From contig NZ_AP023441.1 in NCBI RefSeq assembly GCF_019976755.1, forward strand, positions 1,488,001 to 1,552,000: a stretch of 64,000 bases of DNA, read 5' to 3'. The notes beneath the pieces are model-generated. The model was not told the origin of the DNA. It saw nothing but the letters and a program-made list of their open reading frames with translations, and made no database searches. This document shows, in pieces, positions 1 to 7,853 of the stretch. Made by a program: the position numbers and the translations under genes. Source of the DNA: Nostoc sp. MS1. Its GTDB lineage: Bacteria > Cyanobacteriota > Cyanobacteriia > Cyanobacteriales > Nostocaceae. How positions within the stretch are numbered: position 1 is the stretch's first letter; every line of letters starts with the position of its first letter.

Positions 1-1
1 A

Positions 2-376
2 GAATTTCGTTTAGCTTTAGAAACTGAGGCTCAAGCTGAAATACCTGTCCTCAAACGCTTCCAAAATATTTTTGATACTATCATCGGTCTATCACCCTTA
101 TTAGGTTTGTTAGGTACTGTTTTGGGGTTAATTACTTCTTTTGCCTCTTTAAATATTGGTGATGTAGGAGGTACTAAAACGGCCGGTGTGACTGCTGGTA
201 TTAGTGAAGCTTTGGTTTCTACCGCCACTGGCTTAATTGTTGCTATTTTTACTCTATTTTTTGCTAATAGTTTTCGAGGATTATACCAGCGTCAGATTGC
301 CTGGATTCAGGAATATGGCGGACAGTTAGAATTACTCTACCGCCGTCGTTATGAGCGGAAGGGTAAACAGGGATAA
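2..376 (+). CDS. ExbB/TolQ/MotA-type proton channel protein, 3' part only
   Basis: The reading frame is open from the left edge, so the N-terminus lies outside the window; about 124 residues are visible. Proteins of this family form the inner-membrane proton channel that energises TonB/Tol-type envelope machines or flagellar-type stators. Visible are the segment around LSPLLGLLGTVLGLITSF, which is the conserved Gly-rich helix after the cytoplasmic loop, and the final membrane helix ISEALVSTATGLIVAIFTL, with the EAL-TATGL pattern typical of ExbB. It ends in a basic tail, YRRRYERKGKQG. No ExbD/TolR partner follows; the next gene is unrelated. The partner may lie upstream. Family assignment is firm, the transported system is unknown. 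Confidence 0.85.
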   Translation, partial: EFRLALETEAQAEIPVLKRFQNIFDTIIGLSPLLGLLGTVLGLITSFASLNIGDVGGTKTAGVTAGISEALVSTATGLIVAIFTLFFANSFRGLYQRQIAWIQEYGGQLELLYRRRYERKGKQG

Positions 377-571
377 TATCAATTCAAAATTACCCTTTCG
401 GTGCATTATGAGTCTAGCCACATAGAGCGCCGACATTTTTAAAACTTGAATGCTAGGAATAGTCAGATTTTCCCTTATAGCGATCGCATATCACCCCTGA
501 AAATTTTTTGCTTCAGTGTGAAGTAGTCTCATAGATTTATGGAAAGATACTGAAAAATACTTAAACGCACT

Positions 572-970
572 ATGCCAGAAACATCACCAAGCAGCATTTG
601 GATAGTCACCGACGACACACCAGAAATTTCCTTACCTGACGGGACAAAAGGCGGAGTGAATAATAAACGCGGTTGGCGGGAAGACGTACCCACGGATACC
701 ACCAGCAGAGGTGTAGGCGATGCAGTCAAAGTCAGCGCCGAAACATTAGAACAAAACATGACTAACTTTTTACAAGTGGTAGGACGCTTGTTTAGTCGTG
801 CGGAAAAACAAGCAGATACAAACTCTGGCTTAAAGCTAGAAGAAATCGAACTATCAATAGAAATTAGTGGTGAAGGAGAAGTCAAATTAATTGGTAACGG
901 TGCGAAAGCTGGCGGTAAAGGAGCGATTAAACTAACGTTTAAGCGACAAGAACTAAAGTCAGATGGCTAG
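572..970 (+). CDS. Pepco-like domain protein
   Basis: This 132-residue soluble protein begins with SIWIVTDD and ends with a block in which ELSIEISGEGEVKLIGNG is followed by AGGKGAIKLTFKR. That architecture (an N-terminal IWIVT strand, a central helix with LEQNMTNFLQVVGRLF, and a C-terminal beta sheet with GGKGAIKL) resembles what I remember of the Pepco domain, a small domain that accompanies peptidases and NTPases in signalling or conflict systems of multicellular bacteria. No catalytic motif is visible, so a binding or adaptor role is likelier than an enzymatic one. The gene overlaps the next ORF by 8 bases (ATGGCTAG). The Pepco assignment is from memory of the domain pattern and should be tested with a profile search. 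Confidence 0.6.
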   Translation: MPETSPSSIWIVTDDTPEISLPDGTKGGVNNKRGWREDVPTDTTSRGVGDAVKVSAETLEQNMTNFLQVVGRLFSRAEKQADTNSGLKLEEIELSIEISGEGEVKLIGNGAKAGGKGAIKLTFKRQELKSDG

Positions 971-1055
971 GGTGAGTGATAGCACGGGTGGAGTGTATTT
1001 CATGTGCTTGGGAATTGCTATATTAGCTTTGTTAACGACTCAACCGTTTCTCTAA
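963..1055 (+). CDS. possible 30-residue membrane peptide
   Basis: A short ORF of 30 codons starts inside the last codons of the Pepco-like gene (8-base overlap). After a polar start (MARVSDSTGG) it encodes one hydrophobic stretch, YFMCLGIAILALLTT, long enough to cross a membrane. The stop is only 9 bases before the next ORF. Overlap and tight spacing suggest translational coupling in a three-gene unit. No homologue is recognised, and ORFs of this size arise by chance, so this is a candidate only. Confidence 0.4.
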   Translation: MARVSDSTGGVYFMCLGIAILALLTTQPFL

Positions 1056-1064
1056 GGTTATTTT

Positions 1065-1271
1065 ATGACTATTTGGGTAAATGAGCAGATTGATCCATCG
1101 GGAATGATTCATGCCTGCATTGCCTGTTGTAACGAGTCTCAGGCGAAAGATTGTCATGAGTCTTTTGAGAAAAACTTGACCGATAATCAAAAAGCATCTG
1201 GTTGGGTAGCACGTTTGCGCACAGTTGATTCTTGGGATGAAGTGCCTGTTAATGCTTTAAAACTCAATTAG
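1065..1271 (+). CDS. small hypothetical protein (68 residues)
   Basis: An ATG-started 68-residue ORF lies 9 bases behind the 30-codon ORF and an AAGGTTA-like sequence precedes it. The protein is acidic and hydrophilic and has three closely spaced cysteines (ACIACCNES, then KDCHES), which could bind metal or form disulfides. The second half (GWVARLRTVDSWDEVPV) has alternating hydrophobic residues as in a small alpha/beta domain. No family is recognised. Its placement behind the Pepco-like gene suggests a shared transcript. Confidence 0.55.
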   Translation: MTIWVNEQIDPSGMIHACIACCNESQAKDCHESFEKNLTDNQKASGWVARLRTVDSWDEVPVNALKLN

Positions 1272-1526
1272 TTAAAAGTATATGGCGAGTAAAGCCGACT
1301 GTGTAGATAATCCTTTAGTTATTATCATGTGTAAGTTTTAGTAGAGGGGTGGGCAATGCTCACCACTTCTAGGGTTAATATTGGATGAGGTTAATGAACG
1401 ATAAAAATCAGATTAAAAATTAACAATTTATCGTTTTTTGCGGAAAGTTTTATAAGTTTTTGGAAGTATTAAGAGTTATCATCAATTTTAAAGAAGAAAT
1501 TAAAAACTTGCGAACACCGAATAAAT

Positions 1527-2108
1527 GTGGTGAACTATCCCAGAGTATATACTGTGGAACAAAGCTGTCCCATTAATTTGGTTGGCAAAAAGGGGCAAGC
1601 GGTTCAGATTTCCATTCATAAACCTAGTCCGTATATCTGTGCCAACCGCGAACGGATATTACCAGACTGGCAAAAAGAACCTTTGTTTTGGGTAGTGATT
1701 TTTTTACAAAAATCACAGTATCCTTTGGTAAAAAGTACGGCAGAAATTGAACGGGAGAAGGAAAATTTACGAGAAAAGTTTATGAGGTTTGGCTGCGATT
1801 TAGCTTTTAATTTACGCGATCGCGGTTATTTCGCAGACCTGATAGACCCCCGCACAGGCTACCCTCTGCTTTCTCGTCCTGGGGTAATTCCCCATAATGA
1901 TACAGCCGTAGTCAAAGCTTTACTTAATTACCCAGTCTTAAAAAATAAGTGTTGTGTCATAGTTCATCCTACTTGGGGAACTGCTGTTTATCCCAGTATT
2001 TTTCTCTCCGCCGCACCACCCATGATTGTGGAATGGGAAGTTAAAAGCATTGCATCTATGCACGGCTGGCAAGAAGTTGAGGAAGGGTCAGTAATTAGTA
2101 GCCAGTAA
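1527..2108 (+). CDS. MMADHC (CblD)-like protein
   Basis: The 193-residue protein matches the C-terminal domain of human MMADHC, the protein that hands cobalamin from MMACHC to methionine synthase and methylmalonyl-CoA mutase. Shared landmarks in order are AEIEREKENLREKFMRFG (human: VEIERE..LLEKFI), a Leu-Arg-x-x-Gly-Tyr-x-Ala-Asp-x-Ile-Asp-Pro block (RDRGYFADLIDPRTG, residues about 96-110), and CCVIVHPTWGT followed by SIFLSAAPP (human: CCKVIRHSLWGT, SIFTNATP). The domain has a nitroreductase-like fold but in the human protein lacks flavin. Start chosen is GTG at 1527, directly followed by a second GTG. The function in bacteria is not settled; cobamide handling is an inference from homology. 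The next gene, a DUF3445 protein, begins 31 bases downstream, which suggests co-transcription. Confidence 0.85.
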   Translation: MVNYPRVYTVEQSCPINLVGKKGQAVQISIHKPSPYICANRERILPDWQKEPLFWVVIFLQKSQYPLVKSTAEIEREKENLREKFMRFGCDLAFNLRDRGYFADLIDPRTGYPLLSRPGVIPHNDTAVVKALLNYPVLKNKCCVIVHPTWGTAVYPSIFLSAAPPMIVEWEVKSIASMHGWQEVEEGSVISSQ

Positions 2109-2139
2109 TATAAAAATAGTCACTTCTGCTAACTAGTTC

Positions 2140-3147
2140 ATGGAAGTTCAGACAGTTGAAAACTATGATGGTGCTGCTATTTATTTTCCTCTGATGAATG
2201 GCAGGTATGAAGTTAAGCCAGGGATGCTACCTTTTGGTTCAAATTTGGGCAATGGTCAGGCTGATAAACATGTATTTCAAATTGATAATAATTTTCATTA
2301 TTACAGGCAAGCCAAACTTTTAGCCCGTAGGGAAAGGTTAAGCAAGTATTACCAGACTTATAATTATACTCAGACTGTAGCAGGAGCGATCGCTCGTTTA
2401 ATCATTGAGCGTCTTATAGCAGAACACCCCCAACATTTTGAGTGGGAACAAACAGCTAATACTGGGAAATTCCATAGTTATTTAACTCAAGAAACTTTAT
2501 ACCTCAATTCAGGTGGGGATTTGCAACAGGTTTTAACTCCCAAGAGTCCTGTATTCCCCGGTTATGCCTCAACTCTTGATGCTTTAGCTGCACAGATACA
2601 AGAAGATTTAAGTGTAATTTGTCGTCGCGCTGATGGTATTAATTGGCTGAGTGCAGTGCATTTGTGTTATCCCAACCATTGGTCAGCCGAGGAGAAAATA
2701 GGCAGAGATTTTGCGGCAATTCATGCACCTGTGGCTGGGATGGAAAAAATTAATCGCCGATCTGAGGCGATCGTTAATACAATGATTGCTAGAAAACCCA
2801 CAGTGCGCTTTGCTTGGGGTTTAAGTACAGACACACGCCTTAACCATCATCCTGAACCCCCGCCTCATATATCGCCTAGTCAGTGGCAAGGTAGAAAGTT
2901 TGATTTGCAATCACCTAAACTTTATCTACGAATTGAACGTCAAGTTATTTGGGGTTTACCAGAATGGGAAACTGCACTATTTACCATTCGTACTTACTTT
3001 CGGGATTGTAGTTTAATTAAGCAAGACTCAGTTTTACGTTCTAAGCTGTATGCTGCTCTTGAATCTATGACAGCAGAGTCACTTGTATACAAAGGTTTGG
3101 CAGAGAGTCGGAATAATATTTTGCAGTGGCTAATCAGTAATTCGTAA
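2140..3147 (+). CDS. DUF3445 / heme-dependent oxidative N-demethylase-like protein
   Basis: The 335-residue soluble protein carries the marks of DUF3445, the family whose characterised member is the alpha subunit of a heme-dependent oxidative N-demethylase. Seen here are the N-terminal block MLPFGSNLGNGQADKHVFQID, then CRRADGINWLSAVHLCYPNHWSAEEKIGRDFAAIHAPVAGM (residues about 160-200), with the conserved Asp-Phe-x-x-Ile-His-x-Pro-Val, and the C-terminal LYLRIERQVIWGLPEWETALFTIRTY. The latter matches the family signature RVERQ-LPx-FTIxTY. It would bind heme and oxidise a methylamine-type substrate with electrons from a reductase, but the substrate is unknown and no reductase subunit is adjacent. 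It follows the CblD-like gene by 31 bases. Confidence 0.8.
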   Translation: MEVQTVENYDGAAIYFPLMNGRYEVKPGMLPFGSNLGNGQADKHVFQIDNNFHYYRQAKLLARRERLSKYYQTYNYTQTVAGAIARLIIERLIAEHPQHFEWEQTANTGKFHSYLTQETLYLNSGGDLQQVLTPKSPVFPGYASTLDALAAQIQEDLSVICRRADGINWLSAVHLCYPNHWSAEEKIGRDFAAIHAPVAGMEKINRRSEAIVNTMIARKPTVRFAWGLSTDTRLNHHPEPPPHISPSQWQGRKFDLQSPKLYLRIERQVIWGLPEWETALFTIRTYFRDCSLIKQDSVLRSKLYAALESMTAESLVYKGLAESRNNILQWLISNS

Positions 3148-3171
3148 TTCGTAGTTCGTAATTTTGAAAAT

Positions 3172-3334
3172 AAGTAGCTCAGTGTTAAAAATTATCGATT
3201 ATGGCAAGGCAGGAGGCAGAGAGCAGTGCGGTCTTGGGCTTTGCCCAAGTGGAGCAACTGCGGAGAAGGGAAGAGGGTTATAGCTTTGTTTACCTTTCTT
3301 AACTTAGTTTTGTTTTTTCCCACCGACTTACTTA
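3172..3334. repeat. MITE-like repeat, copy A
   Basis: This 163-bp non-coding block begins TAAGTAGCTCAGTG and ends in CACCGACTTACTTA. Its two ends are imperfect inverted repeats (12 of 15 bases match when the outer C of copy B is included). The same block recurs at 34378-34507 with nearly identical ends but a different, purine-rich middle (GGCAGGAGGCAG units). Starting and ending in TA fits elements mobilised by IS630/Tc1-type transposases, but that link is inference. It sits between two convergent genes and disrupts neither. Confidence 0.7.
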
Positions 3335-3353
3335 TACCCTAGTTCCTCTGTGT

Positions 3354-4418
3354 TTAACTGTTCTTAGGTTTACGCAACTGCTGAGAACCGATGGGGCCGA
3401 GGAGTTGGTTGAGGTTTTGCAGTTGTTCGGCTGTTCCCATACAAATGAGGGTATCTCCTGGCATTAATACTGTGTCGCCTGTGGGGCCGCCGATAAGAGT
3501 ACCATCAAGGCGGCGAATGGCGAGGACTAATGCACCAGTTTGCGATCGCAAACTCGCTCTTTGTAATGTTTGACCGACGAAAGGACAAAATGCGGGGTCA
3601 AGTAAAAATTCTTCCATGTACAGTTGACGATCTGCACCTGTGAGAATCCCGTCTACAAAGTCTAAAACCTGTGGTCTAAGGGCTGCTGCCGCCATACGTT
3701 TACCGCCAGTGATATAAGGGGAAATGACAGCATCAGCACCGCCACGTTGTAATTTTTGCAACGCTTCTTCTGTACTGGCTCTGGCGATCGCTCTAATTTT
3801 AGGATTCAGCGTTTTTGCTGATAAAACAGTGTATAAATTCTCAGCATCAGAAGGGAGGGCAGCAACTAAACAAATAGCCCGTTCAATGCCAACCTTCAGC
3901 AAGGTATCATCGAGAGTTGCGTCACCTTGAAAGACAACGTAACCTTCATTCTGCGCCCTTTCTACTGAGTCTGTTTCTGAATCAATCACAACAAATGGTA
4001 CACCTTCTGCCCGAAATTCCTTAGCAATTTGACGACCAGTTCGACTAAATCCACAGATTATATAATGTTCTGATAAGGATGCCATTAATCGCCTCTGTTG
4101 CCTTAAGCGTATACCTTGTTGAAAGTAGCCCTGAATAACTGCTTCTGTAAATCTGTTGACAATGTAACTAATATTAACTACACCCAACAAAATTAGAGCA
4201 ATAGTAAACAAACGTCCTCGACTACCAAGGGGGTGGGTTTCGCCATATCCCACAGTGGCTAAGGTGATAACGGTCATGTAAGCTGCATCTTCCCATGACC
4301 AACCTTCTATCAACCTGTACCACAAAGTACCGAGGATGAGTACGCCACAAAGTGCGATCGCCCCGCCCATTAACTCTTTTTGGATGCGTTCGTATTTTTG
4401 CTCAAAAGTTGAATACAA
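3354..4418 (-). CDS. K+ channel with TrkA-N/TrkA-C (RCK) regulatory domains
   Basis: The 354-residue protein has a two-helix ion-channel module at its N-terminus: helix one around ALCGVLILGTLWYRLIEG, a pore loop with the selectivity filter TVGYGE, then a second helix GRLFTIALILLGVVNISYIV. It is followed by a Rossmann-type TrkA-N domain (residues about 115-235, HYIICGFSRTGRQIAKE, with VVIDSE ending the second strand) and a TrkA-C domain (about 255-340). This is the MthK/Kch architecture, in which nucleotide or ion binding to the cytoplasmic ring gates the pore. The filter is intact, so K+ selectivity is expected. The start is TTG at 4418, preceded by GGAAGAT; no ATG fits. Confidence 0.9.
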   Translation of the reverse strand: MYSTFEQKYERIQKELMGGAIALCGVLILGTLWYRLIEGWSWEDAAYMTVITLATVGYGETHPLGSRGRLFTIALILLGVVNISYIVNRFTEAVIQGYFQQGIRLRQQRRLMASLSEHYIICGFSRTGRQIAKEFRAEGVPFVVIDSETDSVERAQNEGYVVFQGDATLDDTLLKVGIERAICLVAALPSDAENLYTVLSAKTLNPKIRAIARASTEEALQKLQRGGADAVISPYITGGKRMAAAALRPQVLDFVDGILTGADRQLYMEEFLLDPAFCPFVGQTLQRASLRSQTGALVLAIRRLDGTLIGGPTGDTVLMPGDTLICMGTAEQLQNLNQLLGPIGSQQLRKPKNS

Positions 4419-4650
4419 GGTTATCTTCCACCACTAAGTATAATCACAGCTTACGCAACAAGAGTCTCTGCTTTGGCAGGCTGTAAAGGTATAAGAACTT
4501 TGAACCCTCCAACCCTCATACCCCTAGATAACCCTAATAATGTTAAGCTCAAAAGGAAGTTGGAAACATAATCAATAAAAAGTTATTTTTAAGAAAGTCT
4601 AGGAAACTAGTAAGTAAGTATACAATTATTAATTTGCAGGAGGAGCATTA

Positions 4651-5934
4651 GTGAGCCTACCAACTCTACTTGAGCAAGTCACGAACTCCCCAGAGTCAGG
4701 TGCTGCCGCATCTAACCCTTTTAGTACAGATAGCTTTGACGCATCTGTAATGTCTACCTATGCCCGGTTTCCCCTAGCCCTAGAACGGGGTGCAGGCTGC
4801 CGTGTGTGGGATACTCAAGGCAGAGAGTACCTAGACTTTGTAGCGGGGATTGCCACTTGTACGTTAGGACACGCCCATCCAGCTATGGTAGAAGCGGTGA
4901 ACCGCCAAATCCAAAAGCTGCACCATGTTTCTAATTTGTTTTATATTCCCGAACAGGGTGAATTAGCCCAATGGATTATTCAACATTCTTGTGCAGACCG
5001 CGTATTTTTCTGTAACTCTGGCGCGGAAGCCAACGAAGCAGCTATCAAACTAGCGCGTAAATATGCTCATACAGTTCTAGACATAGACAAGCCTATTATT
5101 TTAACAGCCAATGCTAGTTTCCACGGTCGGACATTGGCAACCATTACCGCAACTGGGCAAGCAAAATACCAAAAATATTTTGACCCCCTAGTACCCGGAT
5201 TTCACTATGTAGATTACAACGATATTGGCGCGATAGAAACAGCCATCAGCGAGTTAGATGAGGGGGATTATCGCGTCGCTGCCATTCTTATCGAACCACT
5301 ACAAGGGGAAGGTGGCGTTCGTCCTGGTGATGTGGAATACTTCCAAAAGCTGCGACAAATTTGTAATGAAACTGGTATTTTGTTGATTTTCGACGAAGTG
5401 CAAGTTGGCATGGGACGCAGTGGAAAGTTATGGGGTTATGAACATCTGGGTGTAGAACCAGATATTTTCACCAGCGCCAAGGGTTTGGGTGGTGGTATCC
5501 CCATCGGTGCAATGATGAGTAAGAAATTCTGTGATGTGTTCCAGCCAGGAGAACACGCCAGCACCTTTGGCGGAAATCCCTTTGCTTGTGGGGTGGCGTT
5601 GGCTGTGTGTCAAACCCTGGAGAAAGAGAATATTTTGGAGAATGTGCAACATAGAGGGGAACAGTTGAGAAGTGGGTTAAGAGCGATCGCCGCTAAATAT
5701 CCTCATCATCTGACTGAAGTACGCGGCTGGGGTTTAATCAACGGTTTGGAATTAAAAGCAGATATCCAGTTAACTGCTGCTGAGGTGGTGAAAGCCGCTA
5801 TTAGTGAAGGCTTATTGTTAGTGCCAGCCGGGCCGAAAGTTGTCCGCTTTGTGCCGCCGTTAATTGTGACAGAGGCAGAAGTAAATCTTGCCTTACAAAC
5901 CCTAGAAAAAGCTTTAGCAACTGTGACAGCGTAA
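4651..5934 (+). CDS. argD: acetylornithine aminotransferase
   Basis: The 427-residue protein is a class III PLP aminotransferase that converts N-acetylglutamate semialdehyde to N-acetylornithine in arginine synthesis. Motifs in order: YLDFVAGIATCTLGHAHP, FFCNSGAEANEAAIKLARKY (phosphate-binding loop), SFHGRT, IEPLQGEGGV, LLIFDEVQVGMGRSG, and the PLP lysine K277 in TSAKGLGGGIPIGA. The first 30 or so residues are an extension before the usual start of homology (YARFPLALERG). Start is GTG at 4651 behind an excellent ribosome-binding site (AGGAGG, 4639-4644). A hairpin at 5951-5994 follows the gene. In this family ArgD may also serve succinyldiaminopimelate; arginine synthesis is the default reading. 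Confidence 0.95.
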   Translation: MSLPTLLEQVTNSPESGAAASNPFSTDSFDASVMSTYARFPLALERGAGCRVWDTQGREYLDFVAGIATCTLGHAHPAMVEAVNRQIQKLHHVSNLFYIPEQGELAQWIIQHSCADRVFFCNSGAEANEAAIKLARKYAHTVLDIDKPIILTANASFHGRTLATITATGQAKYQKYFDPLVPGFHYVDYNDIGAIETAISELDEGDYRVAAILIEPLQGEGGVRPGDVEYFQKLRQICNETGILLIFDEVQVGMGRSGKLWGYEHLGVEPDIFTSAKGLGGGIPIGAMMSKKFCDVFQPGEHASTFGGNPFACGVALAVCQTLEKENILENVQHRGEQLRSGLRAIAAKYPHHLTEVRGWGLINGLELKADIQLTAAEVVKAAISEGLLLVPAGPKVVRFVPPLIVTEAEVNLALQTLEKALATVTA

Positions 5935-5950
5935 GTCATAGATTAATCAT

Positions 5951-5994
5951 AACCGCCGATATACGCCGATATTTATCTGTGTGTATCGGCGGTT
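5951..5994 (+). terminator. terminator-like hairpin after argD
   Basis: The 11-base arm AACCGCCGATA (5951-5961) pairs perfectly with TATCGGCGGTT (5984-5994), leaving a 22-base loop. The stop codon of argD lies 17 bases upstream and the right arm is followed by GGCTTT. The T-run is weak, so this could instead be an mRNA 3'-end stabiliser. Confidence 0.6.
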
Positions 5995-6040
5995 GGCTTT
6001 GTATAGCCGTCTGGGTGGATTAGCTTTTTCCCGTTTTCTT

Positions 6041-6748
6041 TCACTTGTTACCTGCTACAGATGAGATTTTTTCCACAAAACTCTGATGTTCTGCACTAGC
6101 TAAACCCTGCTGTAAGACTTCTAGAACCTTTGCTAAATTTCCCTCTATTAAAGCCGACTTATCTAACCATAAACCCGGAAATACTTGAGAACAGACTACA
6201 CCATCAGCATTAGGTTCTATCTGCACATACTCCCCTTCGCGTAACTTGAACCAGTCAAATTGACCGTCATAAACTCGCCAGACTAAATACTCTTGTACTT
6301 GATTGCGACGGTAAACTTTTAATTTCTCATGCAAGTCAATTGACACACTACTCGCCGCAACTTCTACAATTAACTCAGGCGCACCTTCGATGTAATCATC
6401 ATCGCTGACAGTAGTTTGTCCGCCATTAGCAATTCTCAAACACGCATCTGGTTGAGGTTCATTATCTGCATCTAGACGTACAGTAGCATTATCAGCAAGT
6501 TTAACTCCGGGTGTAGCAACTTTATAAACTCCTAACCAAATCATTACATCAGCATGGGGTTCACCATGACCTGTCACTCGTAAGGGAGATGCCATAAAAA
6601 CAATTCCTTCAATCAGTTCTGCTTTTTTCACCTGTGGCATAGCATCGTAACGACGTTCAAATTCAGGGCGTGTGAGTTTATCGCCGTTTTCTAAAGGTGG
6701 AAGGGTTGATAGGAGAGTAATAGGCGCATTAAGTTTTATGGTTTTCAT
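6041..6748 (-). CDS. Uma2-family (DUF820) nuclease-fold protein
   Basis: The 235-residue protein belongs to the Uma2/DUF820 family, restriction-endonuclease-fold proteins that are massively expanded in filamentous cyanobacteria. Landmarks are the Glu-Leu-Ile-Glu-Gly strand (KKAELIEGIVFMAS, residue about 43), the DNEPQPDACLRI block near residue 95 and the PD-(D/E)xK core ELIVEVAASSVSIDLHEKLKVYRRNQVQEYLVW (about 125-157). Acidic residues and the lysine of the core are present, so it may be catalytically active. Its physiological role is not known. Start ATG at 6748. Confidence 0.88.
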   Translation of the reverse strand: MKTIKLNAPITLLSTLPPLENGDKLTRPEFERRYDAMPQVKKAELIEGIVFMASPLRVTGHGEPHADVMIWLGVYKVATPGVKLADNATVRLDADNEPQPDACLRIANGGQTTVSDDDYIEGAPELIVEVAASSVSIDLHEKLKVYRRNQVQEYLVWRVYDGQFDWFKLREGEYVQIEPNADGVVCSQVFPGLWLDKSALIEGNLAKVLEVLQQGLASAEHQSFVEKISSVAGNK

Positions 6749-6788
6749 GGTCTTACCTCAGCAATTTCACCATTAATCACATTGTGAA

Positions 6789-7442
6789 TTAAATATCTAC
6801 AGGATGCTGCCCATAATAAGGTAAAGCCTCAGACCAATTGGGACGCTTTCCTTGTTGCCATTCTAAATAAGCAAGTTGCAAAACATTTGTCACCGTCGCC
6901 GCTAACCCAGATTTAGCTTCCACTAACTGATATTCACTCTGCCAGTTAGCTAGAGTTTCTTGCCATGCTTGGGGTGTAAATACAGCATCAGGCAACAAAG
7001 TTATTAATTCAGCACCATCAGCCGAAAGCTGGTAAATACCGCCAAATATCTGTCCTCTTTGGGCTGGCATTTCTACAGCAATAGCTTTTGTGTTTTGAGA
7101 TTTACTTATTTCCTGCCAAGCCACAGCCGCCATTGTCGAAATCCCAAACACAGGAATATTTAACTGCTGTCCTAAAGTCCGGGCAATAACAACACCGATA
7201 CGAGTCCCCGTGTAACCTCCAGGCCCTTTGGCAACTGCAATAAAAGCCAAGTCTGACCATGTTTGAGGGGCGACAAACTCCAGCAAATATTGATGTATGT
7301 AAGAAGATAAATCACGCCCTAAATTCCAAACTTGAGAACGAGTTTCACCAGCAAAATTACTTATTGATAAACCCAATTCTGGAGTAGTCGTGTGCAGCGA
7401 TAAAGCGTATATTTGCGTTTTTCTTGCCAATTGCGTAGTCAA
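6789..7442 (-). CDS. tsaB: tRNA threonylcarbamoyladenosine biosynthesis protein TsaB
   Basis: The 217-residue protein is the ASKHA-fold partner of TsaD in the complex that installs N6-threonylcarbamoyl on A37 of ANN-decoding tRNAs. It shows the family marks: YALSLHTTTPELGLSI at the start, IAVAKGPGGYTGTRIGVVIARTLGQQL (residues about 66-92, the dimer and nucleotide-binding segment), and GISTMAAVAW. Length is normal for TsaB. There is no ATG; TTG at 7442 is the best start. It stands about 40 bases upstream of the Uma2 gene in the same direction and may share a transcript with it. Confidence 0.9.
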   Translation of the reverse strand: MTTQLARKTQIYALSLHTTTPELGLSISNFAGETRSQVWNLGRDLSSYIHQYLLEFVAPQTWSDLAFIAVAKGPGGYTGTRIGVVIARTLGQQLNIPVFGISTMAAVAWQEISKSQNTKAIAVEMPAQRGQIFGGIYQLSADGAELITLLPDAVFTPQAWQETLANWQSEYQLVEAKSGLAATVTNVLQLAYLEWQQGKRPNWSEALPYYGQHPVDI

Positions 7443-7853
7443 AGTTAATTAATTTTTATACAGGTTACACAATTTATTTATTCAACCACACAATAGCAAA
7501 TTTGGCACTATCCAACCAATAATAAGACCAGATAATTACTTACGATATGCTTGCTTTGGTCGGTAATAGATAATTGTTCTCTCCCATCACCTATTACCTA
7601 TTACCAATCCCCACTATATGATAAGTGTTTAAGCGGACATAATATCATACATTTCTCTGTGACTCTGTGACTTTGTGGTTAAGTAATCACTTCAAGATAA
7701 TTGAATTTTAGTTACATAATTTTATTTTCAATTAAATACTTGGTTAAATCCCCAAATCTATGTAGACAATTGATAAGACTGCCAAAGTCAAACAGAGCTA
7801 AAATTATAACAATTGCTCAACAAAAAGCTTTATTTTATACCAGTGAGAGAAAA
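7443..7853. other. intergenic region between tsaB and the giant kinase
   Basis: About 410 bases of AT-rich DNA separate the divergent tsaB and kinase genes and must contain both promoters. A reading frame open from TTG at 7701 would extend the kinase by 51 residues, but that stretch is low-complexity and basic and does not match the start of paralogues. Near 7650-7685 there is a short repetitive run of CTGTGACT-type units. I see no convincing operator. Confidence 0.5.

Noticed and set aside
2..1271. Zorya-type defence (ZorA with neighbours)
   Set aside because: The first protein is ExbB/TolQ-like in its last helix, no ZorB, ZorC or ZorD-like gene follows, and the Pepco-like gene has no known place in that system.
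7701..7853. N-terminal extension of the giant kinase from TTG 7701
   Set aside because: The 51 extra residues are low-complexity and basic, start at TTG and do not match the paralogue, whose homology begins at the ATG at 7854.
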